From Clostridium algidicarnis DSM 15099 (GTDB lineage Bacteria > Bacillota > Clostridia > Clostridiales > Clostridiaceae): DNA of 64,000 nt. Of the stretch, positions 17,468 through 27,632 are shown piece after piece. The DNA lies in NCBI RefSeq assembly GCF_002934235.1, contig NZ_PTIS01000004.1:1-64000 (forward strand). The letters run 5' to 3'. Made by a program: the position numbers and the translations under genes. Below the pieces are notes generated by a model. That model saw only the letters and a list, made by a program, of their open reading frames with translations, did not search any database and was not told where the DNA came from. Every line of letters begins with the position of its first letter. The stretch's first letter is position 1.

Positions 17468-18904
17468 TTAATAAGCTTTTCCCCAATATACTAAATGAGT
17501 GGCATCTTTACCACAACATACGCATTTATCAGATAAATTTTCTTGATTAAAAGGCATACATCTTGAAGAAGTTCCTGCTATTTCTTTAATTTTTTCTTCG
17601 CAAGCTGTTTCTCCACACCACATAGATTTTATAAATCCAGGTTTAGTATCAGCTATTTCTTTGAATTCCTCCATAGTTGTAGCTGAATAAGTCTTTTCAT
17701 TTCTTAAAGTCTTTGCTTTTTCAAAAAGAGACCTTTGTATATCTTCTAATAATTCTTCTAGTTTAACTTCTAATTCATCTATTGATACTACTAGTTTTTC
17801 ACGAGTATCTCTTCTTACTAGTACTACTTGGTTATTTTCAATGTCTTTTGGTCCAACTTCTAAACGAACAGGAATTCCTTTCATCTCATATTCATTGAAT
17901 TTCCAACCTGCCATCTTATCTGAATCATCAAGTTTTACTGAAGCCACCTTAGAAATTCTATCCTTTAATTCGTGAGCTTTGTCTAGGACCCCTTCTTTGT
18001 GCTGAGCAATAGGTACTATAACAACTTGAATTGGAGCTATCTTTGGAGGTAGCACAAGTCCACTATCATCTCCATGAACCATTATTATAGCGCCTATAAG
18101 TCTTGTAGTAACACCCCAAGAGGTTTGGTGAACATATTGAAGTGTACCATTTTTATCTGTGTATTGTATGTTAAAGGCCTTTGCAAAGTTATCTCCAAAG
18201 TTGTGTGAAGTACCATTTTGGAGTGCTTTACCATCATGCATTAAACTTTCTATTGTATAGGTAGATGTAGCTCCTGCAAACTTTTCCTTTTCGGTCTTTT
18301 TACCTTTAATTACAGGCATTGCAAGAACATTTTCACAAAAGTCTGCATATACATTCAACATCTTTATAGTCTCTTCCTCAGCATCTTTTTGTGTAGCATG
18401 AGCAGTGTGACCTTCTTGCCATAAGAATTCAGTAGTTCTTAAAAATGGACGAGTTGTTTTTTCCCATCTAACTACAGAACACCACTGGTTATATAGCTTT
18501 GGTAAGTCATTATAAGATTGAATTATCTTTGAGTAGTGTTCACAAAATAATGTTTCTGAAGTAGGACGTACACATAATCTTTCCGTTAACTCTTCATCAC
18601 CACCATGGGTAACCCAAGCCACTTCAGGAGCAAAACCTTTAACGTGATCTTTTTCTTTTTCAAGTAAACTTTCAGGTATAAATAGTGGCATATATACATT
18701 TTCGTGACCCGTAGCCTTGAACTTGCTATCAAGTTCCTTTTGTATGTTTTCCCAAATTGCATAGCCATAAGGCCTTATTATCATGCACCCTTTAACAGTT
18801 GAATAGTCTGTTAGTTCAGCTTTTTTTACTATGTCTGTATACCACTTAGCAAAGTCTTCTGACATAGGAGTTATGGATTCTACGAATTTTTTATTTTTAC
18901 TCAT
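17468..18904 (-). CDS. proS: prolyl-tRNA synthetase, short (archaeal/eukaryal-like) form
   Basis: A 478-residue class II aminoacyl-tRNA synthetase that charges tRNA-Pro. It lacks the INS editing domain and instead matches the ProS type 3 form: [12 protein letters not shown] near residue 95, [15 protein letters not shown] (motif 2 area), [15 protein letters not shown], and [19 protein letters not shown], followed by the anticodon-binding domain and a C-terminal zinc-like cluster (CGETAC, CVCCG) ending in the characteristic tyrosine (GKAY). Several clostridia have this form. The ribosome binding site is GGAGGT. It is controlled by a T-box leader upstream. Confidence 0.96.
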   Translation of the reverse strand: MSKNKKFVESITPMSEDFAKWYTDIVKKAELTDYSTVKGCMIIRPYGYAIWENIQKELDSKFKATGHENVYMPLFIPESLLEKEKDHVKGFAPEVAWVTHGGDEELTERLCVRPTSETLFCEHYSKIIQSYNDLPKLYNQWCSVVRWEKTTRPFLRTTEFLWQEGHTAHATQKDAEEETIKMLNVYADFCENVLAMPVIKGKKTEKEKFAGATSTYTIESLMHDGKALQNGTSHNFGDNFAKAFNIQYTDKNGTLQYVHQTSWGVTTRLIGAIIMVHGDDSGLVLPPKIAPIQVVIVPIAQHKEGVLDKAHELKDRISKVASVKLDDSDKMAGWKFNEYEMKGIPVRLEVGPKDIENNQVVLVRRDTREKLVVSIDELEVKLEELLEDIQRSLFEKAKTLRNEKTYSATTMEEFKEIADTKPGFIKSMWCGETACEEKIKEIAGTSSRCMPFNQENLSDKCVCCGKDATHLVYWGKAY

Positions 18905-19033
18905 ATATTTACCTCCAATAGTTAATTTATTTAATAAGTAATATTGATTTATTAGATATTTAAGTTAATTCAATAAAGTAAACTTAAGGGCTTATCTAGT
19001 ATAATTTTAACCTCTAAATACATCTATAACAAC

Positions 19034-19290
19034 AAAAAAAGATCCTATTCATATAATGAAGGGACCATGGTCGGCGTTACCACCCTAATTAGTACACCAT
19101 TAAAAGGTATACTCTCTCTTTATTATAACGGAAGAATTCCGCTGTAGCCTACTAAGATTCGGTACAGAGCTCTAAGGTTGGTTCAAAATATGTTCTTAGA
19201 AACCTTTCATCTTAAGTTTCTTTTCTGTGAAGAAGTGAATATTTTTACTTATCCTTTTCATAGCCATATATTTAATTAAAAAGTTATAAT
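19034..19290 (-). promoter_or_regulatory. proline T-box leader of proS
   Basis: On the minus strand the T-box sequence GGGTGGTAACGCC (19073-19085) precedes a GGTCC/GGATC terminator with T7 (19034-19066). About 95 nt upstream the sequence GAACCAACC offers a CCA (Pro) specifier codon at 19179-19181. The TGGT of the T-box matches tRNA ending ACCA. Uncharged tRNA-Pro is expected to stabilise the antiterminator and allow proS transcription. Confidence 0.9.
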
Positions 19291-19302
19291 CATTTAATTA
19301 AA

Positions 19303-19331
19303 ATATTAAGTTATAAGTTGAAAAAAGTCAA
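19303..19331 (-). promoter_or_regulatory. promoter of the proS T-box transcript
   Basis: On the minus strand TTGACT (19326-19331), a 17-bp spacer and TAATAT (19303-19308) lie just upstream of the T-box. The remaining gap to gapN (19332-19558) shows no further recognisable element. Confidence 0.75.
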
Positions 19332-19558
19332 TATAAAGATTTGCTTCATAGTAAGGATAAATACTATAGAATAACATTTATTCAATATTTGCCAAAATAT
19401 AATTCCTCACGCAACACATAGAAGTCTATATTTTTATAAAAAGTAATATGGTGAAACTTGAATAATTATTAGAAGTAGTGAAAAACTAATTTCAAAAAGA
19501 TATATGTGTAAAAGCAAAATATACAGATTAAATCAAAAGATGAAGGGGACATGATAAT

Positions 19559-21037
19559 ATGGCGAAAGACATATTTAAAAATTTAAAAGATAAAAATAAA
19601 ATATACAAGAATCTTTATGATGGATATTGGGAGGAAAGTAAGTCAGGTAAATACACCGAGATTTTTTCTCCTGTAGATAATAACATTATGGGTAAGATAC
19701 AGTCAATGAATAAAGATGATATAGATAAAGCTATTATGAATTCGAAAGATGCTCAGCTTCTGTGGCAGGAGGTTCCAGTTAACAGAAGATCAGATATATT
19801 AAATAGGGTAGCAGATATCTTATATGAAAAGGCAGAGGAACTTGCAGAAATACTTACAATGGAAATTGCAAAGGATATGAAGAGTTCTATAGCTGAAATT
19901 CAAAGAAGTGCAGATTATATTAGATTTACTGCAGATGCAGCAAAAAGCTTAGAAGGAGAAACAATTCCAGGAGATAGTTTTCCTGGAACAAAGAGAAATA
20001 AGATTTCGGTTGTTACAAGAGTACCTCTAGGAGTAGTTCTTGCTATATCCCCATTTAATTATCCGGTAAACTTATCTGCATCTAAGATAGCTCCTGCACT
20101 TATGGCAGGGAATTCTGTGGTATTAAAACCACCAACACAAGGAGCTATATCAGCATTATACCTTGCAGAAGTATTTAACATGGCAGGACTTCCTAAGGGG
20201 GTATTAAATACAGTTACAGGAAGAGGAAGTGAAATAGGAGATTATTCTGTAACTCATAAAGAAGTTGATTTCATAAACTTTACAGGGAGTACAGAGGTTG
20301 GACAGCATATATCAAGGATAACTACAATGAAGCCTTTGCTTTTAGAATTAGGAGGTAAAGATGCAGCAATTGTACTTGAGGACGCAGACCTAGATATAAC
20401 GGTAGATAATATAGTTTCAGGGGCTTACTCATATTCAGGACAGCGGTGTACTGCTGTTAAGAGGGTATTAGTTATGGAATCTGTAGCAGATATGCTTGTA
20501 GAAAAGTTAAAAGATAAAATAAGCAAATTAAAGGCAGGCGATCCAAGAGAAGAAGGGGTAATAATAACACCACTTATAAATAAAGCTTCAGCAGATTTTG
20601 TTATGGGCCTTATGGAGGATGCAGATAAAAAAGGCGCTAAGCTTTTAGTTGGAGGAAAGAGAGACGGAAATTTAGTATATCCAACCTTATATGATAACGT
20701 CACATTAGATATGAGGCTTGCATGGGAAGAACCTTTTGGACCTATACTTCCTATAATAAGAATTAAGTCCATAGATGAAGCTATAAATATAGCAAATGAA
20801 TCTGATTATGGATTACAAAGCTCTGTATTTACAAAAGATATAGATAAGGCCTTTTATATAGCAAATAAATTAGAAGTTGGAACAGTACAAATAAATAATA
20901 AACCTGAAAGAGGGCCAGATCATTTCCCATTCCTTGGAGTTAAGTCCTCAGGTATGGGTATTCAAGGAATTAGATACTCTATAGAAGCTATGTCTAGACC
21001 AAAGGCGGTAGTTTTTAATCTTAATAATGTAGAATAA
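19559..21037 (+). CDS. gapN: NADP-dependent non-phosphorylating glyceraldehyde-3-phosphate dehydrogenase
   Basis: A 492-residue aldehyde dehydrogenase-superfamily enzyme oxidising glyceraldehyde-3-phosphate directly to 3-phosphoglycerate, yielding NADPH without ATP. The active-site Cys is in SGQRCTAVKRV, the general-base Glu is in LLELGGKDAA, and the cofactor loop is FTGSTEVG. The C-terminal NNKPERGPDHFPFLGV and GIRYSIEAM are hallmarks of GapN rather than generic aldehyde dehydrogenases. It supplies NADPH in several clostridia and streptococci. The ribosome binding site is AAGGGGA, 12 nt upstream. It is monocistronic, followed by a terminator. Confidence 0.94.
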   Translation: MAKDIFKNLKDKNKIYKNLYDGYWEESKSGKYTEIFSPVDNNIMGKIQSMNKDDIDKAIMNSKDAQLLWQEVPVNRRSDILNRVADILYEKAEELAEILTMEIAKDMKSSIAEIQRSADYIRFTADAAKSLEGETIPGDSFPGTKRNKISVVTRVPLGVVLAISPFNYPVNLSASKIAPALMAGNSVVLKPPTQGAISALYLAEVFNMAGLPKGVLNTVTGRGSEIGDYSVTHKEVDFINFTGSTEVGQHISRITTMKPLLLELGGKDAAIVLEDADLDITVDNIVSGAYSYSGQRCTAVKRVLVMESVADMLVEKLKDKISKLKAGDPREEGVIITPLINKASADFVMGLMEDADKKGAKLLVGGKRDGNLVYPTLYDNVTLDMRLAWEEPFGPILPIIRIKSIDEAINIANESDYGLQSSVFTKDIDKAFYIANKLEVGTVQINNKPERGPDHFPFLGVKSSGMGIQGIRYSIEAMSRPKAVVFNLNNVE

Positions 21038-21070
21038 TAAATGTAAAGTAATGTATACTTATATATATTT

Positions 21071-21113
21071 AGAAATGTCTTTTTATTTTTATATAAAGAG
21101 ACATTTCTTTTTA
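21071..21113. terminator. terminator between gapN and convergent kinase gene
   Basis: AGAAATGTCT pairs with AGACATTTCT, with an A/T-rich inner stem, followed by TTTTT. Confidence 0.8.
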
Positions 21114-21215
21114 GTTTATAAGTAAAATATTCATATTAAAAGGTAACCTTTAATCCAGTCTATATGCAATTATTCATCAACGTTTTCTTTATATGAATAG
21201 AATCTTAATTTGATT

Positions 21216-22541
21216 TTAAGAATATATATCAGAAAACTCTATGTTTATTTTTTCTATATTTTGCGTTTGGCAGCTTTCAAAGGTTGGTTTGGTATTTAAG
21301 TTATTTGACAATGCACAAGGAAGATTTACTGTAAATTCTGAACCGTGTCCATAAGAACTTGATACATGAACGTTGCCTTTATGCATTTCAACTAGAGATT
21401 TTATTAAGGACAAACCTATCCCACTTCCTGAAGAGTTAAGGTGAGAAGATTTTTCTGAATGACAAAATCGTTTAAAGATAATATCTTTTTTATCTTCAGG
21501 GATACCTATACCAGTGTCCTTTACTGAAATGGCTATATAATCATCCTTATCATATATGTTTACAAATATGGAACCACCTTCTGGGGTAAACTTAACTGCA
21601 TTTGTAAGGAGATTTAAAACGATCCTTTCTATTTTATCAGGATCGCAAGCTATTACCTTTTCTTCTAACTCTGTATCAAATATAAGTTCTATATTTTTAT
21701 CTTCTATATAATTAGCAACGGATAATGTTATATCCTCAACTATCTTTATTATTTCGTGATCTTTGATAGAAATGTTATAAAAACCAGCATCTATTTTACT
21801 TATATCTATTAGATTATCTATAAGCCTTAGTAGTCTATAGCAATTTTGTTTTATCATCTTATTATAACGCTCAAAAGATAAGTCAGTATCATTAGACAAA
21901 GATGGTTTTAATCCAAGCATCTGCACAGCACTAAAGATTATGTTTATTGGAGTTCTTAACTCATGAGATACATTGGCTAAAAATTCCGTCTTACATTTAT
22001 CCTTTTCAATAATATCTTTTATTTTAGAACAATTAAACTCACACTTATGTTCCATTTCGTGGATTGTATTTTGAAGATTATGTAAGGAAGTGACATTACT
22101 GCATATAAGCAATGTACAATTTGTCTCTTTTATATGATAAGCTTCAAAATTGTTTATATTTCCGTGGAAATTAAGATTTTGTTGGAATTTATAACTATTA
22201 AGAGAGCCACATATAACTTTATCAAGATTTATTAGGTCATCATTGCTTAATCGAGATTTAAATTCTTGTAAACCTACAACTTTAGATGAATTACCAGAAT
22301 CATTATTATTATTATTATTATCCATTGTACTAATAAAGTTATTTATAGATTTATGATTATAATAATAAATGCTTTCACTACTAGTAACTAGTGTTATATC
22401 TTCATCTAAAATTTCTAAGATGCTTTTCAAATAAAGCTCACTTTTTTTTGTGGATTTTAGATTTTTAAGCGCGTAAATTAAATAGGCGATAAAAGTAATT
22501 AAAAAGATATTAATGAGCACAGAAATAAAAGTACAAATCAT
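21216..22541 (-). CDS. orphan sensor histidine kinase
   Basis: A 441-residue kinase with one N-terminal membrane helix (residues 2-24), a PAS-like region of about 150 residues interrupted by an Asn run, a short coiled coil, and the catalytic core: FLANVSHELRTPINII (H box), NLLTNAVKFTPEGG (N box), DTGIGIPEDKK (G1) and GSGIGLSLIKSLVEMHKG (G2). The phosphoacceptor His and ATP-binding residues are intact. No response regulator is adjacent on this strand, and the pair encoded divergently at 23985-26092 has its own kinase, so the partner is unknown. The Asn run is encoded by an (AAT)n tract at about 22303-22321, a possible slippage site. Confidence 0.88.
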   Translation of the reverse strand: MICTFISVLINIFLITFIAYLIYALKNLKSTKKSELYLKSILEILDEDITLVTSSESIYYYNHKSINNFISTMDNNNNNNDSGNSSKVVGLQEFKSRLSNDDLINLDKVICGSLNSYKFQQNLNFHGNINNFEAYHIKETNCTLLICSNVTSLHNLQNTIHEMEHKCEFNCSKIKDIIEKDKCKTEFLANVSHELRTPINIIFSAVQMLGLKPSLSNDTDLSFERYNKMIKQNCYRLLRLIDNLIDISKIDAGFYNISIKDHEIIKIVEDITLSVANYIEDKNIELIFDTELEEKVIACDPDKIERIVLNLLTNAVKFTPEGGSIFVNIYDKDDYIAISVKDTGIGIPEDKKDIIFKRFCHSEKSSHLNSSGSGIGLSLIKSLVEMHKGNVHVSSSYGHGSEFTVNLPCALSNNLNTKPTFESCQTQNIEKINIEFSDIYS

Positions 22542-22748
22542 ATGTATCCTCCTTAAAGCATTTATAAAGTTAACAAAATACGTGTGTAACTTTGAAATAA
22601 ATATAAGTTACATAATGCTTAATTCGATATATAATTTCAAAATCCTCTAAAGATAAAGATAAAATATGTAATACTTTTATAAACTATTTTTAAAATTAAT
22701 ATGGTATTATGTTTGTATAAATAGATTTATAATATAGGAAGTGATTTT

Positions 22749-23969
22749 TTGATAAGTAATTCTAAAAGATTGTTTAGAATTTTAGTTGTGCTATCATTAA
22801 CATTTATATTCTCAGGCTGTGATTTTTATGATGTGCCATCTTCACTTATAAGCTCACCAAAGCTTTCGGCAAATGAAGATTTTGAAGATATAGATAGTGT
22901 GGATATAGATAAATTAAGGATATTAGTGCAAAAATTTATGCCTAAAGGTGGTAAGCTACTAGAAGAAAGTAAAACTTCTGGTAAAAAGAATATAGTATCT
23001 ATAGATGTAGATGGAGATTTAAATAATGAGCTTATAGTGCTTTTTAAAGATGATTCTAATTTTAAAAAAGGCTTTTTTGTATTAAAAGAAAACAGTGGTG
23101 AGTGGGTAAAGATATATGAAAGGTCATTAGAGGGGAATTCTATATCAACATTAAAAACTTTAACTGTTAAGAATAAGGAGGATAAAAGACTTTTAGTAGG
23201 TTATTTAATTTCTGGTAATGCCGGTACAGATTTTTATCTATATGATTTTAAAGATGATAATGTTAAAGAAGTTTCTATGGGTAGATGGAACAGGATGGAG
23301 ATAATTAATACTCCAGATAAAGAGGAAGATAAAAACCTTGTGTTTGGAGCACAAGTTAATGAATTTAACAAAGATTACAGTAGCTATGTTATAGGATTTG
23401 ATGGTGAAAAATTCTATGCAGCAGAAGATTTCTATGATGATTATTATACAAAAAATGTTGAATATTATAAAGGCGAATTAATTCAAGAAATGAATAATGA
23501 ATTAATTTGGTATTATTATATAGAGTCTCAAATAAAATCAAAGCAGTACACTAAGGCATTAGAATCTTTAAATGAAGTATTTAAGAGTAAAGAGGATAAA
23601 AATGGAGAACCTACAATTCAAGTGGGATACTATAAGTTTTTGATATTAAAAGCGGAAGCTTTAAATGGATTAGGAGAGTACAGTCAGGCTACAGATATAC
23701 TAAATAAGATTAAGAATATAGGATCATTAAACGATAATGATTATTTTTATAATGAACCTAAAGAATATTCTACAATAGATATATATTATGAGCTTGGTGT
23801 AGCATATAAAGGATTAGGTGATAAGGTAAAATCAGAAAAATGCTTTAAGTATGCAATTGAAGAATTTGAAAAGTTATCTTTAGATGATTCCTTTTCTGAA
23901 AATCCTACATCAAATATTTTAAAACAAGTAATATATTACCCTTTGTCAAAAGAGATAAATAACAAATAA
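22749..23969 (+). CDS. TPR-containing lipoprotein upstream of a two-component system
   Basis: A 406-residue secreted lipoprotein: the signal peptide ends with lipobox TFIFSGC near residue 25. The middle is an all-beta-looking region of unknown family (IVSIDVDGDLNNELIVLFKDD resembles VCBS/FG-GAP-like repeats). The C-terminal 130 residues contain two or three TPR-like helices (YTKALESLNEVF, GEYSQATDILNKIK, DIYYELGVAYKGLGD). The start is TTG 22749 after AGGAAGTG. It ends 15 nt before the response regulator gene, so it is cotranscribed and may be an input or output of that system. Confidence 0.7.
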   Translation: MISNSKRLFRILVVLSLTFIFSGCDFYDVPSSLISSPKLSANEDFEDIDSVDIDKLRILVQKFMPKGGKLLEESKTSGKKNIVSIDVDGDLNNELIVLFKDDSNFKKGFFVLKENSGEWVKIYERSLEGNSISTLKTLTVKNKEDKRLLVGYLISGNAGTDFYLYDFKDDNVKEVSMGRWNRMEIINTPDKEEDKNLVFGAQVNEFNKDYSSYVIGFDGEKFYAAEDFYDDYYTKNVEYYKGELIQEMNNELIWYYYIESQIKSKQYTKALESLNEVFKSKEDKNGEPTIQVGYYKFLILKAEALNGLGEYSQATDILNKIKNIGSLNDNDYFYNEPKEYSTIDIYYELGVAYKGLGDKVKSEKCFKYAIEEFEKLSLDDSFSENPTSNILKQVIYYPLSKEINNK

Positions 23970-23984
23970 TAAAGAGGTGATTTA

Positions 23985-24674
23985 ATGAGTAAGGTATTAA
24001 TAGTTGAGGATGAAGAAAACATAAGAAGTTTTATAAAGATAAACTTAAATATAAGTGGATTTGAAGTCAGGGAAGCAGGTTCGGGAGAAGAAGCACTTAT
24101 TATTTGTGAAAAAGAGAAGTTAGATCTTATAATTTTAGACATAATGCTTCCAGGCATAGATGGTTATAAAACCTGTGAGTTGATAAGAAAAGATAACCCT
24201 GAGGTTGCAATAATAATGTTAACAGCAAAAAATCAGGATATGGATAAGATAATAGGGTTAGAATTAGGTGCTGATGATTACATAACTAAACCTTTTAATC
24301 CAACAGAGCTTATATACAGGATAAAGGCTATTCTAAGAAGAAGTGGAGGAGCTACAAAGGAAGATAAGGAAAAGATAGTATTTAACGGTCCTTTATCTCT
24401 TGATGACAGATCACAAAAGGTATTTATAGAAGAGGATGAAGTTAAACTTACTTTAAAAGAGTTCCAAATAATTAAATTATTTATGTATAACCTAGATAGA
24501 GCATTTAGTCGCGATGAGCTTTTAGATAATATCTGGGGTGAGGATTTTTATGGAGATATAAAAACTGTTGATGTTCATATAAGGAGACTTAGAGAAAAGA
24601 TAGAAGAGGATCCTTCAAAGCCAAAGTACATAGAAACTGTGTGGGGCTATGGATATCGCTTTAAAAAGGTTTAA
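23985..24674 (+). CDS. OmpR/PhoB-family response regulator
   Basis: A 229-residue regulator with an N-terminal receiver domain (VEDEENIRSF; phosphoacceptor Asp in LIILDIMLPGIDG; MLTAKNQ; and the conserved Lys in DDYITKPFNP) and a C-terminal winged helix (SRDELLDNIWGEDF, TVDVHIRRLREKIEEDP, VWGYGYRFKK). It binds DNA after phosphorylation by the kinase encoded 6 nt downstream. Targets are unknown. It is the second gene of a three-gene operon with the upstream lipoprotein. The ribosome binding site is AGAGGTG. Confidence 0.93.
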   Translation: MSKVLIVEDEENIRSFIKINLNISGFEVREAGSGEEALIICEKEKLDLIILDIMLPGIDGYKTCELIRKDNPEVAIIMLTAKNQDMDKIIGLELGADDYITKPFNPTELIYRIKAILRRSGGATKEDKEKIVFNGPLSLDDRSQKVFIEEDEVKLTLKEFQIIKLFMYNLDRAFSRDELLDNIWGEDFYGDIKTVDVHIRRLREKIEEDPSKPKYIETVWGYGYRFKKV

Positions 24675-24679
24675 GATAT

Positions 24680-26092
24680 ATGAATAAATTAAAAAGATTT
24701 AGAAGTATAAAATTTAGAATAATAAGCTATTATTTTATAACTATATTAATAACTATATCCCTATTAGGATTGTTACTTTGGATAAGTGTAAGAGGATATT
24801 ATTATAAAGCCATGGAAACCATATTGAAAGATCAGGTTAATCTATCTACAAAATTTTATTCTAAATATCTAAATGATTCTGACGTTAAAAGAGTTTATGA
24901 GGATTTAGAAGAAAACTTTTTTTCTAATTTAGATGTTCAAGTTCAAATATTAGATAAAGAAGGTAGGGTTATATGGGATGATCTTGGCATTATTCCTGGA
25001 ACCAAGTTAGAATATATAGATATAAAAAAGGCCTTAGTAGATGAGACTGCTGTTTGGGTAGGAAAACCTGACGGATCCTATTCATCTAACAAGATAATGT
25101 CAGTATCAGCACCTTTAAAAATAGATTCTAATATAATAGCAGTTATACGAGTTGTAAGTTCTATGGATATGGTAGATAAGCTTTTAGATCGAATAGCCCT
25201 TTTAATTATAAGTGTAGTATTTATTGTTATGGTAATAACGACAATTTTAAGTTTAATTATTTCTAACACTATAACAAATCCTTTAAAAAAGGTTACAAAT
25301 GTAGCTAAGGATATGGCAAATGGGAAATATGATGTTACATTAGAAAAGATTTACGAAGATGAAGTTGGAACTATGGCAGAAACTTTAAATTATATGGCTC
25401 AAGAAATAAAGAAAAATGAAAAGTTGAAAAATGAATTTATTTCATCAATAAGTCATGAACTTAAAACACCGCTTACATCTATAAAGGGATGGGCTGTTAC
25501 CTTAAAGTTAAAAGAGTTTACTGACTTGAATCAAAGAGAGAAGGCTTTAGATATAATAATTCAAGAAAGTAAAAGACTTAGTCTATTAGTAAATGAATTA
25601 TTAGATTTTTCTAAGTTCGCATCTTCAAAGATGAAAGTAAACTTAGGAGATGTTGATATAGAAGAATTATTAAAAGATATAATTTTAGAAATGAGTCCTA
25701 GGGCGAAAAGAAATGATTTAGAATTAATTTATGAAATACCAAGGTTGCCTATAATAGAAGGGGACAAGAATAGATTAAAACAAGTTTTTATAAATTTATT
25801 AGATAACTCTATGAAGTTTATAGAAAGGCAAGGGAAAATACATATAAAAGCTGAAGAAAAAGATGGATTTGTGGTAATAATCATCAAAGATAATGGAATA
25901 GGTATAAAGGTTGAAGATTTATCAAAAGTAAAACAAAAGTTTTATAAGGTAGATCCTAGTAAACATGGAAATGGTCTTGGACTTTCTATTTGTGATGAGA
26001 TAATAAGCCTTCATGGAGGAAGTTTAGATATTGTTAGCAAGTATGGAGAGGGTACAGAAATAAAGATAAAATTAAAGGTGAGTAATTCATGA
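24680..26092 (+). CDS. HAMP-domain sensor histidine kinase
   Basis: A 470-residue membrane kinase with two membrane helices (about residues 15-37 and 172-194) enclosing an extracytoplasmic sensor domain of about 135 residues. Then come a HAMP domain (SNTITNPLKKVTNVAKDMANG), a HisKA domain (FISSISHELKTPLTSI) and an ATPase domain (NLLDNSMKFIERQG, DNGIGIKVEDL, GLGLSICDEIISLHGG). All key residues are present. It overlaps no gene but lies 6 nt after the response regulator, its probable partner. The sensed signal cannot be read from the sequence. Confidence 0.93.
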   Translation: MNKLKRFRSIKFRIISYYFITILITISLLGLLLWISVRGYYYKAMETILKDQVNLSTKFYSKYLNDSDVKRVYEDLEENFFSNLDVQVQILDKEGRVIWDDLGIIPGTKLEYIDIKKALVDETAVWVGKPDGSYSSNKIMSVSAPLKIDSNIIAVIRVVSSMDMVDKLLDRIALLIISVVFIVMVITTILSLIISNTITNPLKKVTNVAKDMANGKYDVTLEKIYEDEVGTMAETLNYMAQEIKKNEKLKNEFISSISHELKTPLTSIKGWAVTLKLKEFTDLNQREKALDIIIQESKRLSLLVNELLDFSKFASSKMKVNLGDVDIEELLKDIILEMSPRAKRNDLELIYEIPRLPIIEGDKNRLKQVFINLLDNSMKFIERQGKIHIKAEEKDGFVVIIIKDNGIGIKVEDLSKVKQKFYKVDPSKHGNGLGLSICDEIISLHGGSLDIVSKYGEGTEIKIKLKVSNS

Positions 26093-26111
26093 ATATGAAT
26101 TTCTCACCTTT
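26074..26111 (+). terminator. hairpin overlapping the end of the kinase gene
   Basis: AAAGGTGAG and CTCACCTTT form a stem across the stop codon, with an extra ATTCAT/ATGAAT inner stem. The following T run is weak. Confidence 0.5.
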
Positions 26112-26170
26112 AACTTAATTTAGTTTAGGTTGTTTTAGTTTTGATTAGTTAAAAATCATGGTATTAATTA

Positions 26171-26383
26171 TTATTTTATATTGTGTTCATAAGATTCTAC
26201 CATTCTTTTAACCATCTCTCCACCTACTGAACCATTTTGTCTTGATGTTAAGTTACCCTTATCAGTTTGTTCGTAATTAGTTAAACCAAGTTCACTTGCA
26301 ATTTCCATCTTGAATTTGTTTAACCCTTGTTTTGCTTCAGGTACCACCAATCTGTTTGAACTAGTGTTATTATTGTTTGCCAT
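26171..26383 (-). CDS. alpha/beta-type small acid-soluble spore protein
   Basis: A 70-residue SASP that coats and protects forespore DNA. It contains the family signatures: the germination-protease cleavage region KMEIASELGL and the C-terminal GNLTSRQNGSVGGEMVKRM. The N-terminal Asn-rich stretch is typical. The ribosome binding site AAAGGAGG is ideal. It would be made in the forespore under sigma G, although I did not identify a convincing promoter. It is monocistronic. Confidence 0.96.
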   Translation of the reverse strand: MANNNNTSSNRLVVPEAKQGLNKFKMEIASELGLTNYEQTDKGNLTSRQNGSVGGEMVKRMVESYEHNIK

Positions 26384-26501
26384 TTTACATTCCTCCTTTA
26401 TTTGCTTTGTAACCTTATTATGTGCTGATTTAGATTTTATAAACTATAAAGTTAAATGCAATTAATCCAATAAGTTCTAGTCTATGATTTTATTTCATGT
26501 C

Positions 26502-27461
26502 TTATTTATTTTTTTCAATAAATCGTAAGGTTTCCGTAGCAATTTTTATCATATCTATATAATCTATATTAGATAAGGAATGATCACCATTAGCCACTTT
26601 GAGTAAATTTATATTCATTCCTGCATCTATGCCTTTTTCATATAATTTTATTGATTGATCTATAGGTACTGTTGAATCCTTTTCTCCATGTATTATTAAT
26701 GTAGGTGTAGAATTTGAATCTATATAATTTATGGGACTTGCAAGATTTAATAAATCCTCTTTATATATATTATCTTCACCTAAAAGATTTTTAATAATAC
26801 TCATAGAAGTTTCATCTGATGATCTAATATCATTTATATCAAAGTTTGTTGGACCGGAATAATCTATAACATATTTTATATTACTTTTATATGAAGAAAG
26901 ACTTTCATCTCCAATAAAATCATTTTCGTTGCTATATGATGAAAGTAGTGCTAAATGAGCACCAGAAGAAACACCAAGCAGTCCTATATTATCCGTGTCT
27001 ATATTATAAATATCTTTATTTTTATAAAACCAGCGAATTGCATCTTTGCAGTCTTCTACTGGAGATGGAAAGCTTGAATCTGATGAAGAAAGTCTATAAT
27101 TTATGCTAGCTATAGCATAGCCTTTTTCTTTTAACTTATTTAAGATGGGAATAAAACTATCATCAATAGACTTATCTCCAAATGCCCAGCTTCCACCGTG
27201 GATATAAATAATAAGCGGCCAAGTGGTTTTGTTGGATTTTGAAGGTGCATAGAAATCTAGTGTTAATTCTTCTTTTTCTAAGACTTTGTAAGATATATCT
27301 AGATATTCTTCACCTAAATGAACTGTGGATTCAGAAACCTTAGGATTTTCGTCTATATTTGTAATAAAGTTTCTAGGACCTCTTAATAAATACACTATTA
27401 TAATAGGCACCAGTATTAAAACAAGTAAAAGAACGAATATAGTTGTCTTTTTATTTTTCAT
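26502..27461 (-). CDS. alpha/beta hydrolase (carboxylesterase-like), membrane-anchored
   Basis: A 319-residue protein with an N-terminal membrane anchor (residues 6-24) and an alpha/beta-hydrolase domain: YIHGGSWAFG (oxyanion HGG motif), LLGVSSGAHLA (nucleophile elbow GxSxG), HGEKDSTVP (acid Asp) and NGDHSLS (His). It belongs to the HSL-like/BD-FAE type of esterases; the natural substrate is unknown. ATG 27461 has TAGGTG upstream, and the GTG at 27470 lies in that site. It is monocistronic. Confidence 0.82.
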   Translation of the reverse strand: MKNKKTTIFVLLLVLILVPIIIVYLLRGPRNFITNIDENPKVSESTVHLGEEYLDISYKVLEKEELTLDFYAPSKSNKTTWPLIIYIHGGSWAFGDKSIDDSFIPILNKLKEKGYAIASINYRLSSSDSSFPSPVEDCKDAIRWFYKNKDIYNIDTDNIGLLGVSSGAHLALLSSYSNENDFIGDESLSSYKSNIKYVIDYSGPTNFDINDIRSSDETSMSIIKNLLGEDNIYKEDLLNLASPINYIDSNSTPTLIIHGEKDSTVPIDQSIKLYEKGIDAGMNINLLKVANGDHSLSNIDYIDMIKIATETLRFIEKNK

Positions 27462-27544
27462 TTTTATCACCTACTATCTATACGTATTGGATAAATTAAA
27501 GGCTATCTTTAACGCGAACACAATGTTAAAAGTATAAAAATCCA

Positions 27545-27573
27545 TTGACGTAAGAACATATATTCAATATAAT
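27545..27573 (+). promoter_or_regulatory. promoter of the YciI-like gene
   Basis: TTGACG (27545-27550), 17-bp spacer, TATAAT (27568-27573). Confidence 0.8.
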
Positions 27574-27632
27574 AAAAACATAGGTTCGTGTCATGGGGTT
27601 TTATTCCATATTTTTATTAGGAGGCTAGGTTT

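Noticed and set aside
20425-20772. Minus-strand reading frame inside gapN
   Set aside because: Shadow of the conserved gapN coding sequence, without start signals.
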